Numbered from the stretch's first letter, positions 42,672-59,090 are shown. The stretch is 64,000 nucleotides of DNA from Mesostigma viride (GCA_009746045.1 RPFO01000312.1:908323-972322), one strand, 5' to 3'. Made by a program: numbers and translations. The notes: generated by a model from the sequence alone, not told the origin.

Positions 42672-45287
42672 TAATTGGTTTTCAATTATTTTTTTCACTT
42701 AGATTGCGTCACGCGGGCATAAGTCCTCAGTGGGACTTGGGAATAAAAGCCGGGGCAGGAGGGGTGACATGTCCAGCCAAAATTTCACGGGTACTAGGGT
42801 CTGGCCCCAAGGCTGCCGGTGGCTGCATGGGTCCGGCCCCTATATTAATATAGGGGCTGCGGCTGAAATAGCCTGCCGGCGGGTGGTCATGGCCCCCATA
42901 TGGCGAGCCTACTGCCAAAGGGGATTTGCCACGTGGCAAGCGCTCGTCTGCTGCGTTGTCTTCACACGCTTCCGCGTTGGCTACAATTCGCTTCCGCGGA
43001 CACCTTTCAGCGGGGAAAGTCCCCCCGGGCTTCCGGGGCAAATTCAGCAAGCGCTGCGGAACTTCGATACTAAAATTTCGTTTTTTGTTCGTACCGTACA
43101 GCCAATCATTTTGCGCCCAGATCAAATTGTGATCTGGTCACTGAACACGAAAATTTCAGCGCGTTGGGGGGGGGCATATGGGGGCCGGCTGTCGGCGCAC
43201 CGGTGGCGGCGCCCCAGGGGGGCGCTAGCATACTGGGGGCCAGCAAGTTTCATTCCGGCGGTTGGCATTGGACCCTGAGTTCAATATGGGGGCCGGACAT
43301 TTCGACCTGGCGGTGGCGGTATTGGGCCCCCAAATAGCATGGCTGTATGTCACCACTCCTGCCGGGGCCCGCTACGTGATGGCCACACATGAACTGAAGC
43401 ATGTGCAACAAATACACTTGAGGGTGAGATGACGGGTGTACAATAGTCTTAGATGAGTGTACTGAGAATAGTCTGAGCACAATGTAAACCCAAAGCGATC
43501 ATTTAGTGACCATCAATGGTGGCATGAGTGCGACCATGAGTGTGAGTCCACCCGGCCCTGAATGCACCAGTTGTTTGCCAACAGCTACGGTATACAGTAA
43601 CAATTGACCCGAAATGGCTAGCAATACAAGCGAAACTACCTCATGACCTGTCCCAAACAGGCGTGGGGGTCATTGACACACACAACCTCGGCAGGGTCAA
43701 TCCTGCACATGGCTACGGCCGGCATGTCGAACTTGTAACCAATTAGGCCTAAAAGGCTCAGCCTAGCAGTTAACTCACCATGGACCACAATTTCTAGGCG
43801 TGACATGTGGCAACAAAGTTGCATGCACATACTATAAAAGGCACATAAATGGTGTTCATCTCGTTGTATAATGGTCTACATTTTTGTATATACTGCCATC
43901 CTGGCATCACGTGCCGCATGTCCCAAAAGCCGACCGCGAGATGTAGTAGCAATGTACACATTTCAATCCACTAAAAGTATTACCCTAACACACGTACGCA
44001 CAAAGCATTACAACAAATGACACATCACTACCATTATGACAGGCGACACAATATGCTATATATGAAATCCTTCATGACCTTCACTCACGAGATATACAAC
44101 CAAGTTGATATGCAGAAAGCCATATTATAGGAAAGGCACGCATTGTTACAGCGTTCTGTTGCCTTTCCCGACAATTTCATAAGATGCTTTCTTGGAAATT
44201 TACAGCGACGCATGTGCAGGCAAGGCATGGTAAGCATAGAAGACGAGAGATGGAAGCAGGGTCGGGTTGTGTTGTGTGTGTGTGGGGGGGGGGAGGAGGC
44301 ATAAGGCAGGATGGTCGATCAGGAGGGGAGGGAGAAAGTGGGGCTGGTATGACTCAGCACTTTCACACGAGAAAACGCCCGTTCTCAGGTAAGCGTACAT
44401 CCATAATGTCTTCCGTCATTAGTCAACCACGCCCAACGGGTTTCAGGAGGGGAAAAAAGCTTAGCCTGCTTTTATTGTGACTAGTAAAGACCAGGCTTGA
44501 CAATACTCTAAGCTTACAGGTATGAATCCCAGGGACGTAAAAGGCTCGTCGTCTCAATTTACCTTAGGACCTTACGACCAATTATACCTTGGGCATGCAC
44601 CCAAATGCCTTTTGTAAGACCGGCGCGACCCATGCAAGGAGTACTAGCGGTATTAGGACGAGACCATAGCAACACTAGCTAAAGGCCTAAATATTAGAAC
44701 ACACCCGGCACTCAAGTCTGCACTACGTTTCCGTGGCCATAATAATAAATGGCGGGCTAGCTTGACTTCGCGTTCCCTAATAATGCACCCGGTAATTCCT
44801 TTTCTCAGAGAAATAATTCCTCAATGTGCTAGGTAGTCACGGTAAAGTGCCATCGTGCTCAAGTCCCGTATGCCGGGCGGCATGCACGCCATCGGCCCTG
44901 TTTCCCGCGCTCATTCGTGTGCCGGCCCGGCGCGGCTTGTCTGGGCGTGTCGGATTTTAGTGCGGTATTGGCCCGGACCCCCGCACTCGCCCCCGCACAA
45001 GAGTTTTCTTCATCCTGGCCCGAATAGGAGCTTCCCGAAAGAACTCTCTTTTGCCTGGAACAAAGCCGTCACTGCAACGGTGCGGCCGACAAGCGCGTGG
45101 CTTGCAAGGTGTAAGCCCGGCCCTGTAGCCATACCGCTTTCAGTGACGGCCCCCCTCCCATGGCTTTTTCATAGCGAGGCTAGGCCAGGATACGAAAACC
45201 CATTGGCAATGTGGCGCTGGGACGGGCCAGCCCCTTTGGACATCTGGGCCAGTAGTTACAGTTAGGAAGTAAGCAAGGTGAGAGAAC
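42672..45287. other. No recognisable gene; short palindromes
   Basis: 42,690-42,725 resembles the LINE D 3' end (GCGTCACGCGGGCATAAGTC). A perfect 20-bp palindrome, CCCCTATATTAATATAGGGG, lies at 42,837-42,856. A GT/G-rich run lies at about 44,270-44,292. Open frames at 42,730-43,278 and 44,855-45,265 show no recognisable motif. Confidence 0.45.
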
Positions 45288-48650
<3,363 letters not shown>

Positions 48651-49112
48651 TTGGTAGCGTATAAAATTCAAGTTAGGAAATGGGAATGAACGACGTAGTA
48701 TAATGCTTGAGAGCACTGAGAGCTTGTGAGCAATGAATTGCTTGGTTCATTAGAAAATAGGTTTACCCTTTTATCAACGTTGCTCTCACTGGCCGCGCCG
48801 CCAGTGACCGTTGGGTGCAGACCGTTGGCCCGAGGCCGCACGATGACAGGTAGCAGTCTAGTCACTGCATCGTGTGATCACAGATCAATGCACGCTGCAG
48901 TACGGTCCCTATCTAGGATACTCTAGTACCGTCCAATGACAGGACACTACGTATACTGGGTACTGACATCTGTCACATACCCCAGTACCCAAAGTATCTA
49001 TCTAGGGAAACGTATGCGACTCGACTAGCATTCCTATCTGCATAGCCCACGTGGTATTTATGTTCACATACCAACGTAGGTTTACAATGCTTATTCATAC
49101 GTTGTATTCACA
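48651..49112. other. Flank between the Gag-like gene and LINE A
   Basis: No gene. Contains a hairpin-forming CACTGGC...GCCAGTG near 48,788-48,807. The boundary of LINE A lies somewhere here but no signature marks it. Confidence 0.4.
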
Positions 49113-51103
49113 ATGCCTTTGAGACTTAGTCTGCAGCAAAGCATGGAGACTAACTGTTACCCCGGGGCCTGGCCTCCCGCCTACAACACGGAAATTCACG
49201 GAAACAGGCGTTGGGACTATGGAATAGTCCACGGCATGCCACACATGGTGATTGGAAATCGCCCAGACACATTTTACAACACCAGCCGACATTACCGCCT
49301 GGACACGGATGTAATGTGGCTACAATCTCTAAGCTCCCACTCGCCGCGCAGGTCGGAAGGCCGCGATGACTTACTAACACGTTTTTTCTCCTCGTTTCCG
49401 TCGCCGCCTCACCACCAACGCAGGGCGGGTGCGACAACTCCATGGCTACATACACACCCGCCACCACAGCAGACAAAGTCAGCGGTAAAATCGTCTGGAG
49501 CCCAGCCATGACCGCACGGGCTAATCATTCAACTCCAAGAACGGATTGCGGTTGTTGAAATTCACGGTCAAGCCCTGTCCCTCGACGAGAAGCGAGAGGT
49601 GGAAGAAAAGGTGTGCGGGTTCGGTGGCACCATCTGTTGGGGGGTTAAAAACCAGCCGAATATTCACGTCGCATTTCGCACAGCCGACATGGTTAAGGAA
49701 ATGCTAAACAAACTGACCCCCGTAGGGGAAAAAGACGCATTTCCTCATATCAGCGTGGGGGAGAAAGCTCTGGTGGTTCGACGCTTTCAGCCAGCGGACC
49801 TGCCAGCAGCCTACACATTGACACTCTACAATGTCGCAGCTGGCTTCCGGGACGGCCCGCTCCTCCGCAACTAGCTTCATCGAACAGTATGGCACTGTCA
49901 GCAACCTGGTCGTCGTCGAGGACAGCAACACACCTCTATTGACGACCGACAGCAAAGCGCTCATGCGCCGTGTTCAAACCTCCACCATGGGTTTTACCCC
50001 GCACTTCAACTCGGAGTTAGGGGTGAACAACCATGCAGGGCACCGACCTTATTATGGGCGTTCCCGGGGGCTACTCCGGTAACAACCCCATGTGCATCCC
50101 TGACATCCTCACCGTGGACATGCCCGGCAGACATGGGATTGCTGGCAACAACCGCATCACTACTCAAATAAACAACGAGGACATCGTCTGCCAAACCTGC
50201 CTGGACTCACGCGAGCATGACAGTACGTACGAGTGCCCAGCCCAGATTGTTGTGGCAAAGGCCAGCAAGGAACGCTCTCACCACGCCCGCATGGGCAAGG
50301 CCTATCTCGCCTCTGACGACAACGGCACGCAGCCCCTGGGGGCGGACCGCACGCCCGACGGCAAGGGGCCTATCCCAGATTATCAACCTTAATTTGGCTC
50401 GACACAGCCCTCCGCCCGTACGCAGCACGTACGGCGCTGGGGATCCCAGACCAGGCCAACCTTGAGCTGATCCTCCTCATCGCCTACCCTGGGAACGACA
50501 CGGACATGCTTTGCCCGCTCAAGCCAGCCCAGGAACCCTTCATGCAGTCAAGTGGGTTCCCATGGATGGGCGCGCGACCCAGGAAAGGCCCAGCCCAGCC
50601 AGCCGTTGGACTTCTTCGCGGCAGCCCACGCCCAACTGCAAGCAATGGGCATGGACGGCGTAGTGACGGTTGACAGCCCACAAGCAGCCCTGTTCATGCG
50701 CACGGCAACACGCACATCAGACAAGGAGCGGCACAACATCAGTATCATGATCCCCTGCATGACGACGCACGAGCAGGGCGACCCGCCGACCCAGCTGCCC
50801 ACCACCGGCTGCCGTTGGGCTAAGGTGGCGAGGGAGAAAGCTTTTGAGGTATCAGGTATCCACCCAGGCAAATTCATCGAGGTCCCCCGGCACACCCGTC
50901 CCCCAGCGGTCCCGGGTGCCTCCCCGGCAGAGGCCGACGAGGAAGCCCCACGGGACAATCCCAATGCGCTGGCTGCCACCACCCTGCGACACAACCTCCC
51001 GGCAGATCTGGGCCTCACCGACATCACCGCCGACATGGAAGCGTCTGCGACACCGGCTACCGGCAAGCGACGCAGCAGCGACCGCAACCCTGAAACACGG
51101 TAG
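49113..51103 (+). pseudogene. LINE A ORF1 (RNA-binding, zinc knuckle), frame-broken
   Basis: Successive plus frames form an ORF1: 49,113-49,511 (start MPLRLSLQQSMETNCYPGAW), an RRM-like block at about 49,520-49,870 (QERIAVVEIHGQALSLDEKR, ICWGVKNQPNIHVAFRTAD), 49,831-50,082, then 50,033-50,392 with a Cys/His knuckle CQTCLDSREHDSTYEC at 50,189-50,236, and 50,552-51,103 with a Pro/Glu-rich tail. At least three frame changes are needed, so it is a pseudogene. In plant L1-like elements ORF1 precedes the endonuclease/RT ORF, as here: ORF2 starts at 51,138. Confidence 0.65.
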
Positions 51104-51137
51104 GACCTCTGCCTTCCCACGACATAATCCATCATAC

Positions 51138-51708
51138 ATGAGCCAACTAACGCTAGTCTCATGGAATGTCCGGGGGCTTAACACATACGGAGTCCTCACA
51201 GTGCATGGGACAGGGAGTCACGGCTAGGGACGCACCATGACGAGCGCATTCGGGAACTTACAGTATAATTGGATAGCCTCCTACATCAATATGTTGGCCC
51301 ATCCCACGAGATATGGCTTGGACTGCAGGAACACAAAATTCAGATAGATGCAGAACGTACTGCCCTTAGGGCTGTCCGAGCCACTTGCACCTAAGACACT
51401 ATGCCAATGGGGCTGGGCACGGGGTACCCAAGGGGGCACTGCCGGCACTCATATGCAATACCGCAAACCGCCTAACCCAACCGTGACAATGATGCCAGCC
51501 ATGGACTTTACAAGCAGACCCGGCCCCGGCTAGATGGCAAGGCAGATGGTTACGACAATCTATAACATGGGCGGGAAGTCACGGCTACCTCAGTAAAATC
51601 TACGCGCCGACCACGGGTATGCCGGCTGAACAAACCCTTTTCTACCAGCATCTATTTGCAATGGTTTCTGATCTCATATCAAACGTCGGACCAAGAAATA
51701 GTACTTAT
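51138..51708 (+). pseudogene. LINE A ORF2, endonuclease N-terminal half
   Basis: Starts MSQLTLVSWNVRGLNTYG, the canonical beginning of APE-type endonuclease domains of L1-like LINEs. Further blocks appear in broken frames, including KIYAPTTGMPAEQTLFYQHL near 51,597-51,655. The sequence breaks at 51,697-51,708 (AATAGTACTTAT), the LINE B target duplication, within TSDQEIVL. The matching continuation IVLMGDFNID is at 61,837. Confidence 0.85.
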
Positions 51709-51852
51709 TAAAATAATTAAATTAAATTATAACATGCCTCCGTTGGGAGATCATGTAGCGGCATATTCCTTGATGGGTGATGGAGTGGAGAGAGCCGCGT
51801 AATCGGACTAACCTAACGCTAATCTAGCTAGTCTAGAAAAATCCTAACTACC

Positions 51853-53315
51853 CTAGTCATCAAAACGCCTCCTCCTCTTGGGGGGAGGTGGCTTGCCCAC
51901 AGGGTCGGGCGTGTGAGCCTTGACAATCTTCTTCCACCGTGTCTTGTTCTGCATGGCAGTCCAAAGAAGGGAGAGAGAGTGGATGCGGTATTCAAACTGG
52001 GCTGGGACCACTAGGTCGTCCAGCAACATCTGGACGTAGTTCGTGGCATGTTTCCCTGCCCTTTTGGGAATGCCCTCGGGGCCAGGCCAGGTCAGAATGT
52101 GCCGCCCTGGCTGGCCAAGCCGCTGCGGGCCTGCCAGACCAAGGGCGGTGTCGACCTGGCTGGTGCAAGCAAGGTGTCCTACAAATGCTATTTTACGCTG
52201 TCTAATCTCGTTCGAAATACGAGGCATGCCCTGATACAAAGACTCTGATGACGGGCACTTGGAAAACCCTACGTTCAGGACCTGTCGGAGCATCCTGTAA
52301 ACTGTGCCGTCTAGCCTAGATGCCAGTGTGGGGGTGAGTGTCCACGCCTCGGCGCCATACGTAAGCACCGTGAGGACGAGGACCTTGAAGAGCATGCGCT
52401 TGCGGTGGTCGCCCAGGCCCTTGGAGCGCCAGTAGGTGTTGAGCGAACGGAGCCTAGCCCAGGCCAAGCCAATGCGGGTGTCCACATCGTCGGCGGTGTC
52501 AGGGAGCCAGCTCCCTAACAGTTTGAAGCGATCGCGGAACGGGACCGTCGTCCCGTCGAGCAGGCGCGGCAGCGGCGGTGCACTGGACGCCCCAATCACC
52601 ATCGCCTCAGTTTTGACACTAATCTCCAACCCCACCGCCCTCGCCTCCAGGCCCAGACAGTCCAGCCAGGTCTGAATGTCCTCGGGGCGCGCGATCAGGG
52701 TGGTGTCATCCGCATAAATCAGGTCGGCCAGGCGGTAGCCAGGTTCAACCCCGCCGTGCTCTTTCTCGTTAAGGATGTCCAAGCCTGGCTCGAACCCCTT
52801 AAGAGCAGTAAAGCGCGCACGTGCTCGGCGCATGACGTGATCCACGACAATAATGAACAGGTCATGGGGACAGGACACAACCTTGCCACACCCCGTGGTG
52901 AAGGGGGAATGGTGGGGTGGTGCCTTCCGCAGTCCGCACTACTGCCTGTGAGCCCTCAGACAGTCGGCGAATGGCAGCAATAAACGCAGGTGGCACTCGA
53001 TCCAGAGCTAGGATGGCCCAAAGAGCCTCCCAGAGGACCGTGTCAAAGGCCTTGATATAGTCAACAAAAATGAAGACCAGCGGCAAACTGTCAGGGGGAA
53101 GGCGACGCACCTCCTCCATCAACCGGCGCGCGACAAACACAGCCATGACAGTGTTACGACCAGTGACGACCGAAACCCATCTGAGACTCACCCAGGTGTG
53201 GGTCCAGCGCGGCGCGGAGCCTGTGCAGCATCATATGCGCATGAAGACCTTCAGCGCAGCGCTCTGGAGGCAGACACCCCGGTAGTTACCGGGGTCAGCA
53301 GCAGAGCCCTTCTTG
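51853..53315 (-). pseudogene. LINE B copy 2 ORF2, main part, several frameshifts
   Basis: Minus strand: 53,191-52,862 gives FIFVDYIKAFDTVLWEALWA and GVWQGCVLSP. A 1-bp insertion near 52,863 shifts the frame to 52,878-51,853, which gives LFIIVVDHVMRRARARF, LADLIYADDTTLIARPEDIQ (YADD), LTYGAEAWTLTP, GHLACTSQVDT and a basic RRRR tail. Other lesions against copy 1 are at about 53,160 and 53,235. Identity with copy 1 at 10,558-12,062 is high throughout. The start of the domain is beyond element 2, at 61,429. Confidence 0.88.
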
Positions 53316-53342
53316 CCCCATGCACACCTGGAATTGTACTAC
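53316..53342 (+). repeat. Element 2 TIR, low-coordinate end
   Basis: 27-bp TIR starting CCCCATGCACACCTGGAATT and ending GTACTAC. Preceded by TTG. Confidence 0.92.
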
Positions 53343-53722
53343 ATTTTTCAAATTGTACTTCAGTTTTGAAAGTTGCATTTTCATGCATTTAAAGTTTCAA
53401 CTAAAGTCTTTGAGGAAAAAAAAGTTCGGCGGCGGCCGTGGCACCGTTGCACCGTTGCACCGTTGCACCGTTGCACCTCAAATTGCATATATGCACACAC
53501 CTTTGCACATGCAATTGTTATCCATGGGATTTATGTAGGTGGATGGGTCATGCAAGGGTTACCTAGATGCTCATGACACCGTGCCACCGTGGCGCCGTTG
53601 CACCGTTGCACCGTTGCACCGTTGCACCTCAAATTGCATATAAACACACACCTTTGCACATACAATGGTTATCCATTGGGATTTATCAAGGGTAATGGGT
53701 CATGCAAGGGTTACCTAGACAT

Positions 53723-53992
53723 TCTGATCAGACACTCCGCAAAGGTGAAAACCTTTGCGTTCAGTGCCAGGCCGCGGAAAACGCGGAAAACGCGATCTGC
53801 AAATGAATCCGACCGGAATCGAACTGGGGACCTCTCGCACCAATTTTGCTGACTATAGGACGGACGTCTCCGGTTACCATGGCATCGCCAACTTACACCT
53901 ACAGTCATCCGCAAAAGTTCTCCTGTCCGGGGAGTGATGCAAGCCTTTCGGATTTGGTACTAGATAAATCACTCGAGATCTGTGTGTAGGAG
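53723..53992 (-). mobile_element. tRNA-like SINE, 270 bp, with 11-bp target duplication
   Basis: Flanked by TACCTAGACAT at 53,712-53,722 and 53,993-54,003. On the minus strand it contains an A-box-like TAGTCAGCAAAATTGG and a perfect B-box-like CCCAGTTCGATTCCGG followed by TCGGA, as in the T arm and acceptor stem of a tRNA, although the anticodon arm seems to be missing. The 3' part has GTTTTCCGCGTTTTCCGCGG and a hairpin GCAAAGGTTTTCACCTTTGC, and ends CTGATCAGA without poly-A. It resembles a pol III-transcribed SINE mobilised by a LINE. Confidence 0.78.
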
Positions 53993-54484
53993 TACCTAGA
54001 CATGCTCATGACACCGTTGCATCGTGGCATCGTGCCACGTGCCACCGTGGCACCGTGGCACCGTTGCACCGTTGCACCGTTGCACCGTTGCACCTCAAAT
54101 TGCATATAAGCACACACCTTTGCACATGCAATTGTTATCCATGGGTTTTATGTAGGTGGATGGGTCATGCAAGGGTTACCTAGATGCTCATGACACCATG
54201 GCACCGTGGCATCGTGCCAGCGTGCCAGCGTGCCACCGTGCCACTGTGCCACCTCAAAAGTTGCATATAAACACGTACACATATTTGCACATACAATGGT
54301 TATCCATTGGGATTTATCAAGGGTAACATTTGGGTCATGCAAGGGTTACCTAGACATGCTCATGACACCGTTGCATCGTGGCATCGTGCCACCGTGCCAC
54401 CGTGCCACCGTGCCACCGTGGCACCGTGGCACCGTTGCACCGTTGCACCGTTGCACCTCAAATTGCATATAAACACACACCTTT

Positions 54485-54557
54485 CCGTTTTTCCGCGTTT
54501 TCCGCGGCCCGGCACTGAACGCAAATGGTTTTCACCTTTGCGGAGTGCCTGATCAGA
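54485..54557 (+). mobile_element. 5'-truncated second SINE copy
   Basis: Same 3' segment as the SINE at 53,723-53,992 (TTTTCCGCGTTTTCCGCGG, GGTTTTCACCTTTGCGGAGT, CTGATCAGA) in the opposite orientation. Flanked by ACACACCTTT at 54,475-54,484 and 54,558-54,567. It confirms the SINE 3' end. Confidence 0.85.
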
Positions 54558-54640
54558 ACACACCTTTGCACATGCAATTGTTATCCATGGAGCCACCATG
54601 CCACCGTGCCACCGTGCCACCTCCACAACGGTATGAAAGT

Positions 54641-57043
54641 GCCAAAAAATGCCCTTATAAGCCCTACATGGAGCAAATTGAGTCCAAACATGCTAGATAT
54701 TGGTAGGCAGCATGTCCAGGACACCAGTAGAAGGAATTTGACTTTCCAGAATTTTCCGACATCGGTTGGTCTATTTTTGGCATGTCTATTTTTAGCAACT
54801 TTCCAGATTTTAATATAAACAAATACCACTTAGTATGCAAATAAAGAGCTCCTGGCCTGGCTATTTGCAGGTAGGCTAATGCTCATGTCTACCAACTGTG
54901 CACCAGGTCCCATGGTCATCTGACCTCATTTGGTGACAAACTGCCACCAAATGCTAGCAAAAACGCACTGTTTCACCACATCTCATTGCAGTTTCCATAG
55001 AAGGTGTGTTCAGTCGAGGCTGGAAATTTGCAATCACATTGCACATCATAAATGTAGACATGGCACAAAAAATCAGGTCCATCGTACTGTATTTGGTAAC
55101 AAAATGCCACCAAATGCTAGCAAAAATGTGCGTTTTTCGCGTTTTTTAGACACATTTCATGACAGTTTTCATACAAGATGTGCTCAGTTGGGGCTGGAAA
55201 CTTGCAAGCATATTAAATATCATTATTGTAGACATTGCACAAAAATTCAGGTCCGTTGTACTTCATTCATTGACAGCTCGCTACCAAATGTGAGAAAAAA
55301 TGTGCGATTTTTGCATTTCCGCCACATTTCCAAGTGCAGTTTCCCATGCCAGGTGTGCTCAGTTGAGGCTGAAAACAAGCGCGCATGTTAATCATCATCA
55401 TTTCAGACATTGCACAAAACTTAATTCAGGTCCATCAAGTGTCATTGGGTTCACTGGTCCATGCAACACCTGCCAGTTTCCAGCTAATCACTCAACCTTG
55501 GATGACAAAGTTCTTTTGTAACGGTATGGCCAACTCCCACCAACTGTGTTGCTAACTGTTCAGACCTTGCACAGATAATATAACACAACTTTTGTGACAC
55601 ATAGACAAAGATATATGAATATGAACAGTGGCTAGACATGGCTGTATATATGTGCATGTGGCCATGCTCAGGCAATTTTCAAGTAGGGGCTTGTTAGACA
55701 TAAGAACTAGACATAAGAACTAGCTAGACCTTTTCAGTGGTTTTCCATTTGCGGGTATTTCCTCGTAAATGGTGGGAGAGCGATCGCAGCAATGGTGCTC
55801 ACCACTAGACACTCCCGGCCAGCTAGGCTAGAAACACACGCCCTGATCAAGCATGCTGTTTCCGGCCCCACCGTCTAGGTCATCTAGTCGCTCCACACGT
55901 AAGCCAGCCATAATTTCAATGCACAAGGATACACATTTCCATCACCATTCATCTTCATCATCCTGAACGACTCGAAAACGCGGAAAAGATAACGGCAGGC
56001 TCGAGCTACCATGGTCCGGATTCTCCCGATTTCTGGCCTGCGCTGGTTGTCTCTTTGATAAGAACTGCCAGCTGTCACGTTCGCTAGCATGATCAGTTCA
56101 AACCCACAGCATGCACGGTAGTCGCAAACTCAGCTTGGCAATGTAGTAATCTAATCATGCCAGGCATCTTGGCGGTCGGCATGGCTGCGATGTGTTTTGT
56201 GCGCCTTGATTCGGTAGCAGCACATCCCTTGGCAACCGGCCCGCCTGACTAAGGTTGCCACACATGGTCCTCTGCATCACCATGGATGTCCCCATGTCCC
56301 TGTCTCTGTTATAGGGGTTCACGTTGCTGGCGATGCAGCTTCCAAGTTGGACTAGATCTCCTCAGCCAGCGCTGTGGTGCATAGCCAGACAGCTCATACA
56401 CTGCTCAGTTGCTACCTCGAGGTTGCCGGCTTGAAATGTGCCACCAAAGGACTGCACTTGGCCGCCATCATACCTAGCATGAAGAAGCCACTGCACAACC
56501 CCGGTGAGCCGCTTGGCCACCATACCGCAGTTGTCTTCAACAGATAGTGCAAGGCCAATGGCCTCTTCACAGGCACGTGCCTTGTGCTCATGCTCTTGCT
56601 CTGGCCCTTGTCAGCATGAGATGCACGCCCTTGCATGCTTCACCATGTTTCTCCAAGCCATCCGTGACTACTTGCTTCAGAAATGTCATTCAACTCCTGC
56701 TCGTCCTCAGCCACCAGACTGCCTAACTAGCTGGTGCCCCATCCCTCACTTTGGCGAGGACTGCGATTCTGGCTAGCAGCTTAGCGATCGTGCGTGGTTG
56801 TGCCCGAGTTTCTGGGTTAGTGGCAGTGGCATTGGAGCAAGAGTTGTTGAGCATGTGCGTGTGTCTATCCTCTTGACAAACAACCCCTCGCACCCCTGAC
56901 ATTGAGGAGTTTGGCCATGTGCCACATGGCAGGTTGCCAGAATTCCGCAAACATGCATCATAGGGAAATAAAGGATGGCTGGTTGAGCACACGACATGAG
57001 TAAACAAAATACACAGCGCTGGTGCTGTCCGATATCCCCTACA
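54641..57043. other. Element 2 interior without recognised genes
   Basis: No frame resembles the element 1 genes. Apart from the 160-175-bp repeat at 54,930-55,440 the sequence is unique within the window. Confidence 0.5.
54930..55440. repeat. Tandem repeat of about 160-175 bp, three diverged copies
   Basis: Each copy carries CCACCAAATGCTAGCAAAAA (or a variant), GTGTGTTCAGTCGAGGCTGG, GTAGACATGGCACAAAAA and CAGGTCCATC. Confidence 0.8.
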
Positions 57044-57570
57044 TGTGAAGACCAAATGGTGGTGGCACGGAGTATAAAATTAATGGTGGTGGCACGCCGC
57101 CATTGTTGTTGTTGTTGTTGTGTCCCACGCCGCACACCGGTGGAGTACAATTTGGTGGTGGCACGGTGTGCCGGTGCAACGGTGCAACGGTGCAACGGTG
57201 CAACGGTGCAACGGTGCAACGGTGCAACGGCCAGTGATTGGCCCGTTGCTGATTTGCTGACATGCAGCCTAATAAAAATTGGCCGCAAATTCGTCCGGTC
57301 GCACGTGGGCACAAGATTTGCGGCCAATTTTTACTAGGCTGCATATCAGAAAATCAGCAACGGGCCAATCACTGGCCGTTGCACCGTTGCACCGTTGCAC
57401 CGTTGCACCGTTGCACCGTTGCACCGTTGCACCGTTGCACCGGCACACCGTGCCACCACCAAATTGTACTCCACCTGTGTGCGGCGTGGGACACAACAAC
57501 AACAACAACAATGGCGGCGTGCCACCACCATTAATTTTGTACTCCGTGCCACCACCATTTGGTCTTTACA
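57044..57570. repeat. Central palindrome of element 2, 527 bp
   Basis: A nearly perfect inverted repeat with arms of about 250 bp running from TGTGAAGACCAAATGGTGG to its complement. Each arm includes a GTGCGGCGTGGGAC/(CAA)n module, a CAACGGTGC array, CCAGTGATTGGCCCG and TAAAAATTGGCCGCAAAT. The 25-bp spacer is at 57,291-57,315. The core matches the palindrome at 16,076-16,325 of element 1; here the arms are longer and better preserved. Confidence 0.93.
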
Positions 57571-58880
57571 GGGTCAGCTCACTTCCTTAGTGATTTCGGC
57601 ACCTCAATTAGCGACAATTTTCGGTTCATTAGTACGGTTTACCCGAGAAATCTGGTGATACTGATTAGTGACAATTCGTACCCGACCAAATCCGATCCGA
57701 AAGCACTAACGACGCGAGTAATTAGTACATGCAACTCACTTCATTAGTATGATGGCGAGGTCGTCAGCTCGTGGAGCTATGGAGACGGCATTTCCCATTC
57801 TTGCTGCGAAAACAATCGTTTCAGAAAGAAATCTGTGAAAAAATCTCGTGCTTATGTGTATAATTGCTACATTTCTCAGTCTGCATCGCTCCACGCTGAG
57901 GTTGGAGTCATGCATATAGCGACCGATTGCGATGATCAAAGAATGAAAAACTGGGCTATCCGGAATCGTGTGAATCGTGTGCCTACAGCTGCCTACGTGA
58001 CGCGATCACTTCAAAAAGGCGTCGAATGCGGGATACATCCATGGGCTCCATCGTACAGCATTTTTGGGGCGGACCGAGGTAGCTGCCGATGGGAATGCCG
58101 TGAGAATACTGCGGAAACGTGCGTAAGTGAAAACTGGATACTGCTTGACCTCCGGAGCATCTGGTGAGCCGCAGTTCTGGTTTAGGGTGATAGGGTGGTT
58201 GAAAATGGAGGTCTAGTCAGGGTTTGTTATTATTTGTTGCGTTTCTTGCTGGAATTTTATTTTCCGGTGCTGTCGGTGGCCGCTGAAGAAATTCTTTGCG
58301 GGACCTAGGATGTGTGCTGTCCTTCCGTCTGGCACCGCTGCCGTGGATTCGACGGCCGCAAACACCTGCATTGATAAATTGCCGCACCTGACTGCGTCAA
58401 TGTTATGGATGCTCAGGGTATTATGGCGCCTTGACTGTCATGTTGTCCATACGTCTTGCATGTGGCATTCATCTATGTAACCTTTTGCCTCTTGCTGTTG
58501 GTTGCTTTGCTTTCATGCGCTTTATTTCATTTCCTTGGTGGGATTAGCCTGTGGAAGGCGGCCTCCCTCCTGCATCCTGTGTCGGCAGACATACTGACAG
58601 GCAGGATGAAGTGCAGGCAGAGGGGCAGGCGAACAGCCGTTTATATTTGCACACATGCTTGCCGCTGGTACGCTAGTTTGCGTGTATCTTTGCATGGTCA
58701 TGTTTTGGCAGGCCTGGACAGATATGTTCAAATATGGTCGCATGCGTGCATGCACGCATGCATGAATGGGTTTACGCATGTTGCCAGCCACATAGGTAGG
58801 CACGTGGGAACGCTCGCAAGCTGACGACACTACCAGGTCAGGCTGGTCTGGACCTGGAAGACACACAGGAGGCAGGCAGC
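57571..58880. other. Element 2 interior, no recognised gene
   Basis: Short frames only, including a 122-codon frame at 58,456 with a hydrophobic start that I do not trust. No similarity to element 1 genes seen. Confidence 0.45.
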
Positions 58881-58894
58881 CTTGGATGGTGTGG

Positions 58895-59002
58895 TGGGGA
58901 GGGAGGGAGGGAGGGAGGGAGGGAGGGAGGGGGAGGGAGGAAGGGAGGGCATGACTGCGTGCGTGCGTGGGTGCGTGCGTGCGTGCGTGCGTGCGTGCGT
59001 GG

Positions 59003-59070
<68 letters not shown>

Positions 59071-59090
59071 TCCGTCCGTGCGTCCGTCCG

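Larger units (their letters stand above)
53430..54640. repeat. Element 2 subterminal arrays (equivalent to the right end of element 1)
   Basis: About five arrays of CGTTGCACC and its 8-bp variant GTGCCACC, each followed by the spacer with TGCACATGCAATTGTTATCC, GGTCATGCAAGGGTTACC and TAGATGCTCATGACACC. Two SINEs interrupt the units at 53,723-53,992 and 54,485-54,557. Confidence 0.88.

Noticed and set aside
42730-43278. 182-codon plus frame
   Set aside because: GC-rich region with open frames on both strands, no motif, no codon pattern.
44855-45265. 136-codon plus frame
   Set aside because: No recognisable domain; likely chance in GC-rich sequence.
53801-53875. A functional tRNA gene
   Set aside because: The B box and T arm are good but the anticodon arm is missing and the segment is embedded in a SINE with target duplications.
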